Shown here piece after piece: positions 1 through 6,432 of a stretch of DNA of 35,459 nucleotides; position 1 is the first letter of the stretch; each line of letters opens with the position of its first letter. Origin of the DNA: Hansschlegelia plantiphila (GTDB lineage: Bacteria; Pseudomonadota; Alphaproteobacteria; Rhizobiales; Methylopilaceae); the NCBI RefSeq assembly GCF_027922265.1, contig NZ_BSFI01000003.1:392-35850 (forward strand), written 5' to 3'. The notes beneath the pieces were generated by a model. That model was not told where the DNA came from and did not search any database. It was given only the letters and a program-made list of their open reading frames with translations. Both the position numbers and the translations under genes were made by a program.

Positions 1-71
1 CCCAGGCCGTTCAGTTCGCGACGCTCGAAAACCACGCCACGATCACCGAGGCGGACTTCACGGTGGTTTAA
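1..71 (+). CDS. 3' end of an unidentified, probably chromosomal gene
   Basis: An open frame entering from the left edge ends in TAA at 69-71 and encodes a tail ending HATITEADFTVV. Only 22 residues are visible, so the product cannot be named. It runs on the plus strand, opposite to the phage late genes, and is followed by about 55 bases without a gene. I infer that it is the host gene flanking the prophage on the left. Confidence 0.5.
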   Translation, partial: QAVQFATLENHATITEADFTVV

Positions 72-127
72 GGCGCGCCCGGCCAACGCCAGACGAGGCG
101 CGTCATAGCGATGAGGCGGGAGAACGG

Positions 128-613
128 TCAGGGCGGCGGTCGGACGGCGCACTGTCCCGGCTTCTCGACGCAATAGGCCTCGATCTGGCGCCAGTGATAG
201 TCGGTCGCGAGGATCGACAGCAGGACGATGATCGCCGCGAGCCCGAACAGCGCGTCCCACCTCCAGTGCCTGACGCGCCACACGATCGTCGTCTTGCCCC
301 AGACCACGATCAGCAGGGCGATGGTCCTCAGCAGATAGCTCCCGAAGGACTGGCTTTCCGAGATCGCCTGGAACACGTTCACCGAGAATCCGGGATCGTT
401 GAAGCGCGGCCAGATCCAGCTCGCGGGCAGCAGCGCCACGACAGCCCAGGTCACGACCGTCCACGGGATGATGTACCAGAGCGTCAGGTCGGGCTCGCGG
501 TCCCGGCCGGTCGAGGCCGTCAGGAAGGCGAAGACGACGCCGGCGACGCCGCAGGAGAGCAGCAGGGCGACGTTGCTGAACGCATAGCTCCAGTAATCCA
601 GCCCGATATGCAT
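128..613 (-). CDS. multi-pass membrane protein at the end of the lysis region
   Basis: This 161-residue protein has about four hydrophobic segments, near residues 12-32, 45-65, 95-110 and 120-137, and a short hydrophilic tail. I do not recognise the family. Its start overlaps the stop of the preceding gene in a TGATG arrangement, so it is probably translated by coupling as the last gene of the late operon. A role in lysis (holin-like) or in superinfection control would fit the position, but this is inference from context only. Confidence 0.6.
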   Translation of the reverse strand: MHIGLDYWSYAFSNVALLLSCGVAGVVFAFLTASTGRDREPDLTLWYIIPWTVVTWAVVALLPASWIWPRFNDPGFSVNVFQAISESQSFGSYLLRTIALLIVVWGKTTIVWRVRHWRWDALFGLAAIIVLLSILATDYHWRQIEAYCVEKPGQCAVRPPP

Positions 614-819
614 CAGCGTCCACCTCGTTCGATCAGTTCCTGAAGACGCCGGAGCTGGTCGCGGAGCTGGCCCGAACCGGACGTTTCGCGGGCGGCGAGC
701 CGGTCGATCTCCGCGAGCTTGGCGTTCGCGACCTGCAGCGCATGATCGGCGCGCTTCATCACCTTCGGCCTCAGCATCTGTCGCAGCATCGCTTTCGCAG
801 CTCCGATGATGCGCCTCAT
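613..819 (-). CDS. small basic helical protein of the lysis cluster
   Basis: This 68-residue product is rich in Arg, Lys, Leu and Ala, with a probable coiled coil from about residue 22 to 65. Its start overlaps the previous stop by four bases (ATGA) and its own stop overlaps the next start (TGATG). This coupling is the best evidence that it is real. No motif identifies the function. Position and coiled-coil character would suit a lysis accessory protein. Confidence 0.5.
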   Translation of the reverse strand: MRRIIGAAKAMLRQMLRPKVMKRADHALQVANAKLAEIDRLAARETSGSGQLRDQLRRLQELIERGGR

Positions 820-1118
820 CGCCCCCGACCTTTCGGCGCGTTTTTCTCGATGATCCCGCTCAGCGCCTCGAGCTGGCCCAGCACGTCGGCGCGCTCGTTG
901 GCGATGTCCGTAAGCCGCGCGGTCGAGCGGTCTCCGGTCTCGATCAGCTTGTCGGACAGCTCTTCGACCCGGCGTCTGAGCGCCCGGTTCTCGATCTCGC
1001 GCCAGATTGCGATTGCGAAGCCGAGCGCGCCGGAGAAGCCGAGATAGTCGACCGCGGTCCGGATCGCGTCCTTGAGCGCAGGCCAGACGTCGGCGAACGT
1101 CTTCCAGAACTCGGCCAC
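816..1118 (-). CDS. membrane-anchored coiled-coil protein, spanin-like candidate
   Basis: This 100-residue protein has one hydrophobic stretch at about residues 24-40 and then a long charged helix (about 42-92) with heptad-like spacing. One N-terminal membrane segment followed by a periplasmic coiled coil is the architecture of Rz-type inner-membrane spanins. The location between a holin-like gene and small coupled genes, near an endolysin, supports that reading. No sequence motif proves it. Confidence 0.55.
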   Translation of the reverse strand: MAEFWKTFADVWPALKDAIRTAVDYLGFSGALGFAIAIWREIENRALRRRVEELSDKLIETGDRSTARLTDIANERADVLGQLEALSGIIEKNAPKGRGR

Positions 1119-1140
1119 ATGCGGACCTCTCTGCCAGCGC

Positions 1141-1644
1141 TTACTGCGCCGTGCTCTGAGCCTTGGCGGCCGCCTCGACGACCGCCGCTTTGGCCTCCGG
1201 GATCCGCGCCACGATCTTGTCGATCAGCGCGCCGTCAGACTGTTTGAGGCCGGCGACAGACTCGGGGTTGTTCGCCTTGGTGAACTCGAGCGCTTCGGAA
1301 ACGACAGTTCCCTGCACGATCGCGGCCGGCAGAAGCCCGGCGTCGAGCTTGCGGGCGAAGATGACCTTCAGACCCGTCTCCATGGTCCGATAGAGCGAGA
1401 GCGCGAGCTTCTCGTCCTTGATCGCCTTCAGGGCGCTCGCCGCCCGCGCCGCGACCCATGCGCCGAGGATCGAGAGCAGGCCGAGCCCGATCCCGGCAAT
1501 GGCGGTGATCGCCTGAGGCCGCATCTCGGCCCAGAGGTCGCCGACGAACGAACCCGGCGCCACGGCGGACGAGACGTCGAGGGCGCAGGCGGCGAGCGAA
1601 AGCGCGAGCAGGCAGCAGACGCCGGCCCGGATGAGCAGGTTCAT
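1141..1644 (-). CDS. holin-like protein with an N-terminal lipoprotein-type signal
   Basis: The 167-residue protein starts with a hydrophobic segment ending LLALSLAAC, which resembles a lipobox. A second, Gly-rich hydrophobic segment lies near residues 47-70, and an amphipathic Ala-rich helical region follows. The part after the second membrane segment resembles the Holin_LLH (phage holin superfamily 6) family in layout: a membrane helix, a region around residues 80-110, then a conserved acidic C-terminal segment. It sits between the endolysin and the spanin-like gene, the usual holin position. Family assignment is from memory of the pattern. Confidence 0.55.
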   Translation of the reverse strand: MNLLIRAGVCCLLALSLAACALDVSSAVAPGSFVGDLWAEMRPQAITAIAGIGLGLLSILGAWVAARAASALKAIKDEKLALSLYRTMETGLKVIFARKLDAGLLPAAIVQGTVVSEALEFTKANNPESVAGLKQSDGALIDKIVARIPEAKAAVVEAAAKAQSTAQ

Positions 1645-1724
1645 GGAAGTCTCCAGAGAAAGTTGAAGGTGGATGTGGCTAAACGGTCATCGACCTGGCG
1701 CATCCGGCCGAACACAATTCCGCC

Positions 1725-1946
1725 ATGGACGATTCTTCTGGCCCACCGGCGTTTACGCCCGACGAGTTCAAAGCGATCCGGCTTCTGCTGGCTGAGCGCG
1801 GGCCCGAAATCCGCAATCCCGAGCTTTTGTCCGCGATGCGGGATCGCAAGCTGGTCCGCGAGGACGGGATCGAGGGATGGGTCGTGACCTATCCAGGTCA
1901 CAGACGTTATCTGAAGGCTCTCCTCGAGACCTTCCACGACGGGTGA
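1725..1946 (+). CDS. small possible winged-helix protein, plus strand
   Basis: This 73-residue product has a predicted helix-turn-helix-like pattern: helices around residues 11-24 and 32-42, then a 'wing' with GWVVTYPGHRRYLKALLE. It lies opposite to the lysis genes in the gap between holin and endolysin. No clear Shine-Dalgarno precedes the ATG. An antisense frame covers the same bases (1641-1937), but its product looks like a shadow. I favour the plus frame because of its balanced composition and ordered secondary-structure pattern. Confidence 0.45.
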   Translation: MDDSSGPPAFTPDEFKAIRLLLAERGPEIRNPELLSAMRDRKLVREDGIEGWVVTYPGHRRYLKALLETFHDG

Positions 1947-1950
1947 AGAG

Positions 1951-2712
1951 TCAGGAACCGGCCGCCCACGTCTTTGGGCCGGCCACGCCGTCGTCGACGA
2001 GGCCGCGGGCCTTCTGCCAGGCTTTCGTCGCAGCCTTGGTCTTTTCGCCGAAATCGCCGTCCGCCTTCGCGCCGACGATCGCCTGCCAGGCGGCGACGTC
2101 TGGCCCTTTCGAGCCGAGGCGGATGGTCGGGCGGGTGACGGGAGGCGTCGACGCTCCGTCGACGCCCGCCTCCGCCGGCGCGGACTGCGTGAGCAGCGCG
2201 AGGACGTCGATCGTCTTGCCCTTCGCCCAGAGCACGACGCCGGCGTCGCTCGCGGGATAGACGTTCGCCTTGCCGCCGTTCTGGTAGGCGCCGTCGCGGA
2301 AGAGGATCATCTCCTTCGTGCGGCGCCCGATGATTGACGAGGGCGTCTTCCAGCTCATGAACTGCGCGGACGCGGCGTCGCGGTCGCCCGCGTTCAGCGA
2401 CTTGACCAGCGTGGCGCGCCCGATCGCGCCGGTGTTGTAGTGGAACGAGACCAGCGCATCGAACTCGGTCTGCGTGACGGCGACCGAAAGCGCCTTGTCG
2501 ACCGCAGCCTCATATTGCGCGACGTCCTTGCGGAACAGCGCCATGACGTCGCCGATCAGCATGTCGCTCGTGACCGTGATCGGATCCGGCGCGCCGGCGG
2601 CGGCCGTATGTCCGACGCCCAGCGTCCAGACGCCGACGCTGTCCTTGTAGCGGCGAGAGACAATGCCCTCGTGCCCGGCGAGCTCGGCGAGCCCGCGGTC
2701 CGACATCTTCAT
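1951..2712 (-). CDS. endolysin: T4-type lysozyme (GH24) with peptidoglycan-binding domain
   Basis: This enzyme hydrolyses the N-acetylmuramic acid to N-acetylglucosamine bond of peptidoglycan to release virions. The N-terminal domain (about residues 5-165) shows E15, D24 and T30 with the same spacing as the T4 lysozyme catalytic triad (E-x8-D-x5-T), in GHEGIVSRRYKDSVGVWT. A Pro/Ala linker follows. Residues 194-253 form a PG_binding_1-like domain with LGSKGPDVAAWQ and GDFGEKT. No signal peptide is evident, so export depends on a holin. It heads the lysis cluster, directly behind a terminator hairpin. Confidence 0.93.
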   Translation of the reverse strand: MKMSDRGLAELAGHEGIVSRRYKDSVGVWTLGVGHTAAAGAPDPITVTSDMLIGDVMALFRKDVAQYEAAVDKALSVAVTQTEFDALVSFHYNTGAIGRATLVKSLNAGDRDAASAQFMSWKTPSSIIGRRTKEMILFRDGAYQNGGKANVYPASDAGVVLWAKGKTIDVLALLTQSAPAEAGVDGASTPPVTRPTIRLGSKGPDVAAWQAIVGAKADGDFGEKTKAATKAWQKARGLVDDGVAGPKTWAAGS

Positions 2713-2724
2713 GGGTTGCTCCGG

Positions 2725-2755
2725 ACATGAAAAAGCCCGGCGCGAGGGCCGGGCT
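2725..2755 (-). terminator. intrinsic terminator-like hairpin with T-run, upstream of the endolysin
   Basis: On the minus strand an 8-bp stem (2755-2748 pairing with 2741-2734, AGCCCGGC type) with a 6-base loop is followed by a T-run and then CATGT. The same tail (hairpin, T-run, CATGT) recurs at 3702-3727 and 6354-6388. Confidence 0.65.
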
Positions 2756-2828
2756 CCGAAAGTTCTCTACGAGATGGATGCAACTTTTGGTGAATTAGCG
2801 CCCTGGGACAATCGGTATGGTAATAATT

Positions 2829-2880
2829 AAACGTTCTTGATTATTTGATGTGACGAACGAACAAACGTTATCTATAGGGA
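2829..2880 (+). promoter_or_regulatory. AT-rich promoter candidate for the plus-strand gene at 2933
   Basis: Bases 2770-2930 are strikingly AT-rich for this window. TTGATG at 2845-2850 and TATCTA at 2869-2874, 18 bases apart, resemble sigma-70 -35 and -10 boxes. The 7-mer AAACGTT occurs at 2829-2835 and again at 2863-2869, flanking the -35 box and touching the -10 box, which could be operator half-sites. Confidence 0.35.
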
Positions 2881-2932
2881 ACCGGATCCGATCTCTATCC
2901 GTTAATATTTGGAAGGCTTTAGGAGGTCGATT

Positions 2933-3193
2933 ATGCGCTACATCGTGTGTTGGCGCACTCAGTCCTGCGAAGTTTGCACCGATCCCCAGGACGCCATGAG
3001 AGCGCGCGACTTACTGGAATTTCTGACGGTTCATCGAGCTGATTCAATCCACGTGCGGACCGACATCGGCCAGGAAGCCTCGATAGATGAGGTATCGGAT
3101 GCCGCCGCCGAGCTTGCCGCTGGGCTCCTCAAGAGCTGGCTTCCCCACCGGGATCACGGGAATCCCGACGTCGCCGACAACGCCTCAGGCTGA
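2933..3193 (+). CDS. small hypothetical protein, plus-strand moron
   Basis: The start is chosen at ATG 2933 because a perfect AGGAGG lies at 2921-2926. An in-frame ATG at 2909 lacks such a site. The product of 86 residues begins MRYIVCWRT and contains CEVCTDPQDAMRARDLLEFL, with an acidic helix in the middle and a His/Asp-rich tail. It is not recognised. An own promoter-like region, a strong ribosome-binding site and orientation against the late genes mark it as an independently expressed prophage accessory (moron) gene. Confidence 0.65.
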   Translation: MRYIVCWRTQSCEVCTDPQDAMRARDLLEFLTVHRADSIHVRTDIGQEASIDEVSDAAAELAAGLLKSWLPHRDHGNPDVADNASG

Positions 3194-3275
3194 TCTTCCT
3201 GCACTGGACTGCGACCCCACGAAATTAACTTCCCGTTAACCAGGCTCTATGAGGCTGCCCGCGTGGCTGAGGCCC

Positions 3276-3324
3276 GAGGCGGTCAGGTTGACGTGGTCGC
3301 GCCGAGCGCGCACCTGATCGCCTC
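3276..3324. other. long imperfect hairpin in non-coding gap 3194-3414
   Basis: GAGGCGGTCAGGT (3276-3288) pairs with ACCTGATCGCCTC (3312-3324), giving 13 bp with one wobble position. Outside it, GTGG at 3263-3266 can pair with CCAC at 3327-3330. The rest of the gap (3194-3414) shows no gene. The structure could be a small RNA or a terminator of the 2933-3193 gene, but no T-run follows. Confidence 0.35.
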
Positions 3325-3414
3325 AACCACACCCCTTCATTGAGATCATCAACCCTCCGCACGCATTGGTTTTGCAACCGGTTGCGCGTAGAAGCGGGGT
3401 GAGGTGATCAATCG

Positions 3415-3663
3415 ATGACAGATGTCGCGACGTGGCTCGAAGCTTTGCTTCGGGCGCAGGCGGTGGAACACGACAAAGCGCTCGGTGATTCCATCGCCAT
3501 CCTCGACGCTTTCGAGACGAGCGCATCCGAGGATTGCTCGGAGCGCACCAGGCGCCTTCGGTTGCTGCAGATCGGGTTCACGGGGCGCTGCGCTCCAAAC
3601 CGACTGGCTAGTCCGATCCAAGCGGACATAGCTGTTCGACTCAACAAGTTACGGCCTCGCTGA
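3415..3663 (+). CDS. possible small plus-strand protein
   Basis: The 82-residue frame starts at ATG 3415, preceded by GAGGTG about ten bases upstream. The first 50 residues look helical and acidic (TDVATWLEALLRAQAVEHDK), but the C-terminal half is basic and unordered. Antisense frames overlap the whole stretch. It may be a genuine moron next to the gene at 2933, or chance coding. Confidence 0.35.
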   Translation: MTDVATWLEALLRAQAVEHDKALGDSIAILDAFETSASEDCSERTRRLRLLQIGFTGRCAPNRLASPIQADIAVRLNKLRPR

Positions 3664-3701
3664 TCAGCCAGCCTAGGAGGGCCCGAGAGCCGGGCAGTGG
3701 G

Positions 3702-3727
3702 ACATGAAGAAGCCGCCCGGGGGCGGC
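3702..3727 (-). terminator. terminator-like hairpin after the lectin-like tail gene
   Basis: On the minus strand, just past the stop of the gene ending at 3756, a GC stem (3727-3721 with 3718-3712, effectively 6 bp with a small loop) is followed by a pyrimidine run TTCTTCATGT. It is one of three related copies sharing the plus-strand 13-mer ACATGAARAAGCC or a near variant. Confidence 0.55.
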
Positions 3728-3755
3728 GGTCGGATGGAATTCGGTATCGTCGCCC

Positions 3756-4490
3756 TCAAACGGTGATCCCGAACTCCGACGCGTACTGGCGTGCGTCGAG
3801 TACGATTCCGCCGGTGCTCGCCACCTCTGCGTCTTCAAGCGATCGGCCGTAGATCGCGCTGAAGCAGACGTCGCAAGAGCCGAGGAAGGTGTCGACGCCT
3901 CCGCCGATGCGGAACGAAAAGGGTGACAGAAGCCGCGCTGTCGTCTTCGACTTGCCGTCGCTGACGCCATCAGTGAGGTCGAAGATCTTATGGCCGGTCC
4001 CGCTTTTCCAACGGAAAATGAGGAGCCGCCATTTCGCGTCGGCCGCGGCGACGGTGGTCGTCTCGACGGTTCCGCCGCTGTCCGTGTAGAGCGCGCCGCC
4101 ACGGGTGGTCTTGCTGCTGCCAGATGCGGTCGCGTACAGGCTGGCGCCGCCCAGGTTGGTCCCTGCTGAATAGTTGCCGACGTAGATCGGGCTGTCTGCC
4201 GAGCCCGTGTTGGCGGAGGTGCGCCGGGCGACAATTGCGAATGATCCGTCCGCCCTGTCGGCGATGAGCGTGTCGAGGAACGCCGAGCCGCCGACGCAGC
4301 TCACATATCCATCGCGAAAGACGGGCGCGCCGATTGGCTCAAGATCAGGCCCCCCGCCGGCGTGGTTCTTGGGTCCGTAGTCGGCGCCGTTACCGAGCAG
4401 GTAGAACCCGAGCAGGCCGGTGGAAATCCTCGGCTCCCAAAGCATCCAGGGCTGCTTCGCCATGCCGGGGGACTTCACGGTGACGGTCAT
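3756..4490 (-). CDS. LamG/concanavalin-like tail receptor-binding candidate
   Basis: The 244-residue product is rich in Gly, Ser and Thr with alternating hydrophobic strands and no membrane segment. It matches the beta-sandwich pattern of laminin-G/concanavalin-like domains: DGSFAIVARRT, then YVGNYSAG, then SFRIGGG, then an edge strand with CFSAIYGRSLEDAEV. The SxxDIxxIxxY-like end (here SLEDAEVASTGG) is typical of such domains in tail fibres. It directly follows the SGNH spike gene by 12 bases and is closed by a terminator, so it is most likely a tail appendage that binds surface glycans. Recognition is by fold pattern only. Confidence 0.6.
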   Translation of the reverse strand: MTVTVKSPGMAKQPWMLWEPRISTGLLGFYLLGNGADYGPKNHAGGGPDLEPIGAPVFRDGYVSCVGGSAFLDTLIADRADGSFAIVARRTSANTGSADSPIYVGNYSAGTNLGGASLYATASGSSKTTRGGALYTDSGGTVETTTVAAADAKWRLLIFRWKSGTGHKIFDLTDGVSDGKSKTTARLLSPFSFRIGGGVDTFLGSCDVCFSAIYGRSLEDAEVASTGGIVLDARQYASEFGITV

Positions 4491-4502
4491 GGTCTCGCTC
4501 CT

Positions 4503-6341
4503 TCAGGCCGAGAGGCAGGCGATTGCGTCGGCCAGCATCCTGGCGTGCAGGGTGCGGTTCGTGGCCGTGGGATGGGTGATGTCGGAATAGGACGCCGCTG
4601 AGACGCCGGTGACGGCGTCGGCGGCGGCCGCGGATCGCGCGAACCCGCATTCGGCGGATTGGGCGGCGTGGACGTTGAGGAAGTAGATGTTGGCGTCGGT
4701 CGCGCGAAGACTGAGCACGACCTCGAGCGTCTTTGCGATGACCGCCCGGTGCGCCGACGACCAGCGCGTATCGCCCGCGGCGCTCTTCGGATCGATCGTC
4801 TGCCAGAGCACGATCTTCGCCGAAGGGGCCGCGGCGCGGAGGCTCTCCAGCATGATCGGCAGGTAACGGGCGACCTGATCGACGGCTGCGGCGCCCTTCT
4901 CCAGAACGTCGTTCATGCCGAGGTTGAAGAGGACCACGTCTGGCGTCGCGAGGGCGAAGCGCGAGAGATAGAACGCGAAGTCGAATACGAACGTGCCGTA
5001 GGGGCCTGTGAACTGACGGTTCGCGGGATCGCCGGCGACAGCGGCGCGCAGGAACGGGTTGGCGTGGAGCTTGTCGGCCTTGGACAGCGCCTGATAAGCG
5101 GTCTCCCCGCCCGCCGCGACGACGCTGGTGCAGTCGTCGTCCGTGTCGACGCCGAAATAGTCGCCATAGGCCCAGCCCTCGCGCCCCTCGCCGAGCGGTC
5201 CGGCGGCTTGGGTCGTCGACGTCGTGGTCGAGCCACCCATGGTGCCGACGAACAGCGGCGCGAAGCCCCACGAGGTCAGGTATGCCCGCGTAAAATAGCC
5301 GGTCTGACGATTGGTGATGCTGTCGCCGAGCAGCAGCACCTTCGGCGCTGGCGAGCCAGTCACCGGCGTCGCCTTGCGCAGGACGGTCAGCGGCGCCGTC
5401 AACAGCTGGTCGCCGCCGACGGCGCGGGTGATGAGCGTCGCGCTGCCTGTCAGCAGATCGCCGGTCAGAACAAGGGGATCGTCGCGCGAGGAAAGCGGCG
5501 GGTGCGGGACAGCAGGTGGGACGGCGTCGGCTTCGATCGTGACGATGGCTTGCGGGCCATCGGTTCGCACCGGCTGGATCGAATGCGGATGGACGAGCTG
5601 CGTCGATCCCGTGGTGAAGAACAGGTGCGGTCCGAAGATCGGCGCGCTCATCGCAGCGGGGTTCACCCGCGATGCGAGCCGGGCGACGGCGGCTGCCTTG
5701 GCGTAACCCGGCAGCGAGACGCCATCCGGGCCGACACGCAGCAGCGCCCTTCGTCCGGGGCCATGGACCACGAGCGAGTCCCCGCCGTCGCCGGTCTCGA
5801 AGAATGCTGTCTGGAGCCCGCCATCGCCGCGCATAAGCGCGAGCAACCGCCGCGCCGCGTTCTTGAAAGCGATGTCCTCGCCGTCTTCGTCAAGCTCAAT
5901 GACGGCTACTCGGGGCTCGACCTCGGCCAGCGCATCGGACACCTCGTCGAGCTCTGACTTGTCAGCCTTCGACGACAGCGTGTCGGCGGCGATCCATTTC
6001 CACGCCGAGGCAGCGGCGTCCCACGTGAACCGACCGGAATTGGCGACCGTCGCGCCGGTGATCGGGTCGGTATGCGAGCCTGCGTCTCCGTTGACCTCGC
6101 CGATCTGTCCGTCGCGCGTTCCTAGCGTCGCCGCCAGGTCGACCCACGATCCTTTCAGGACCGCGTCCCCCTGAACGGTGGAGTTTTTGAGGTCGGTGAG
6201 AATATCGACGAGATAGGAGCCGAGAACCTTTCGGATGTCCGATTTCTCGGGGTTTTTCGGTCGCGTCGCCGGAATGCCCGCCGAGACGAAGTCCCGATAT
6301 GTATTGAGAAGCGCGGCTTTGAAGTCTGCGATGCTCGCCAT
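4503..6341 (-). CDS. tail spike with SGNH/GDSL esterase domain
   Basis: The 612-residue protein has an N-terminal fibre-attachment-like region (residues 1-145, ending in an acidic helix), a beta-rich middle, and an SGNH hydrolase domain (about 330-612). Catalytic signatures are visible: block I VLLLGDSI with Ser341, block III LGMND with Asn477, and block V DITHP with Asp587 and His590. Such domains in phage tails deacetylate or de-esterify capsule or exopolysaccharide during adsorption. It lies between the J-like tail tip and a lectin-like protein, behind its own terminator/promoter gap, which suggests a modular host-range cassette. Confidence 0.85.
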   Translation of the reverse strand: MASIADFKAALLNTYRDFVSAGIPATRPKNPEKSDIRKVLGSYLVDILTDLKNSTVQGDAVLKGSWVDLAATLGTRDGQIGEVNGDAGSHTDPITGATVANSGRFTWDAAASAWKWIAADTLSSKADKSELDEVSDALAEVEPRVAVIELDEDGEDIAFKNAARRLLALMRGDGGLQTAFFETGDGGDSLVVHGPGRRALLRVGPDGVSLPGYAKAAAVARLASRVNPAAMSAPIFGPHLFFTTGSTQLVHPHSIQPVRTDGPQAIVTIEADAVPPAVPHPPLSSRDDPLVLTGDLLTGSATLITRAVGGDQLLTAPLTVLRKATPVTGSPAPKVLLLGDSITNRQTGYFTRAYLTSWGFAPLFVGTMGGSTTTSTTQAAGPLGEGREGWAYGDYFGVDTDDDCTSVVAAGGETAYQALSKADKLHANPFLRAAVAGDPANRQFTGPYGTFVFDFAFYLSRFALATPDVVLFNLGMNDVLEKGAAAVDQVARYLPIMLESLRAAAPSAKIVLWQTIDPKSAAGDTRWSSAHRAVIAKTLEVVLSLRATDANIYFLNVHAAQSAECGFARSAAAADAVTGVSAASYSDITHPTATNRTLHARMLADAIACLSA

Positions 6342-6353
6342 GCGGCTGCCTCA

Positions 6354-6388
6354 ACATGAAAAGGCCGCCTCGGACGGGACCGGGCGGC
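6354..6388 (-). terminator. terminator-like hairpin between tail tip and tail spike genes
   Basis: On the minus strand GCCGCC (6388-6383) pairs with GGCGGC (6369-6364) around a 13-base loop. CCTTTTCATGT follows. It lies downstream of the J-like gene (stop 6433) and upstream of the spike start (6341). Confidence 0.5.
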
Positions 6389-6432
6389 TGCGGTAGGGCG
6401 GAAAGGATCGGAACTAGTTGGCGGCCGCGGCT

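Noticed and set aside
109..116. CGATGAGG at 109-116 and at 35365-35372 as terminal direct repeats
   Set aside because: Eight bases with poor flanking similarity is too weak to call att or target duplications.
3250..3331. Possible tRNA (GCCCGCGTGGCTGAG-like start)
   Set aside because: No T-loop GGTTCGA, no acceptor pairing and no CCA-end geometry. Better described as a hairpin.
4659..5957. 432-residue plus-strand open frame opposite the tail spike
   Set aside because: It is Arg/Gly/Ala-rich with no recognisable domain, and lies wholly antisense to a gene with clear SGNH motifs. It is a GC-driven shadow.
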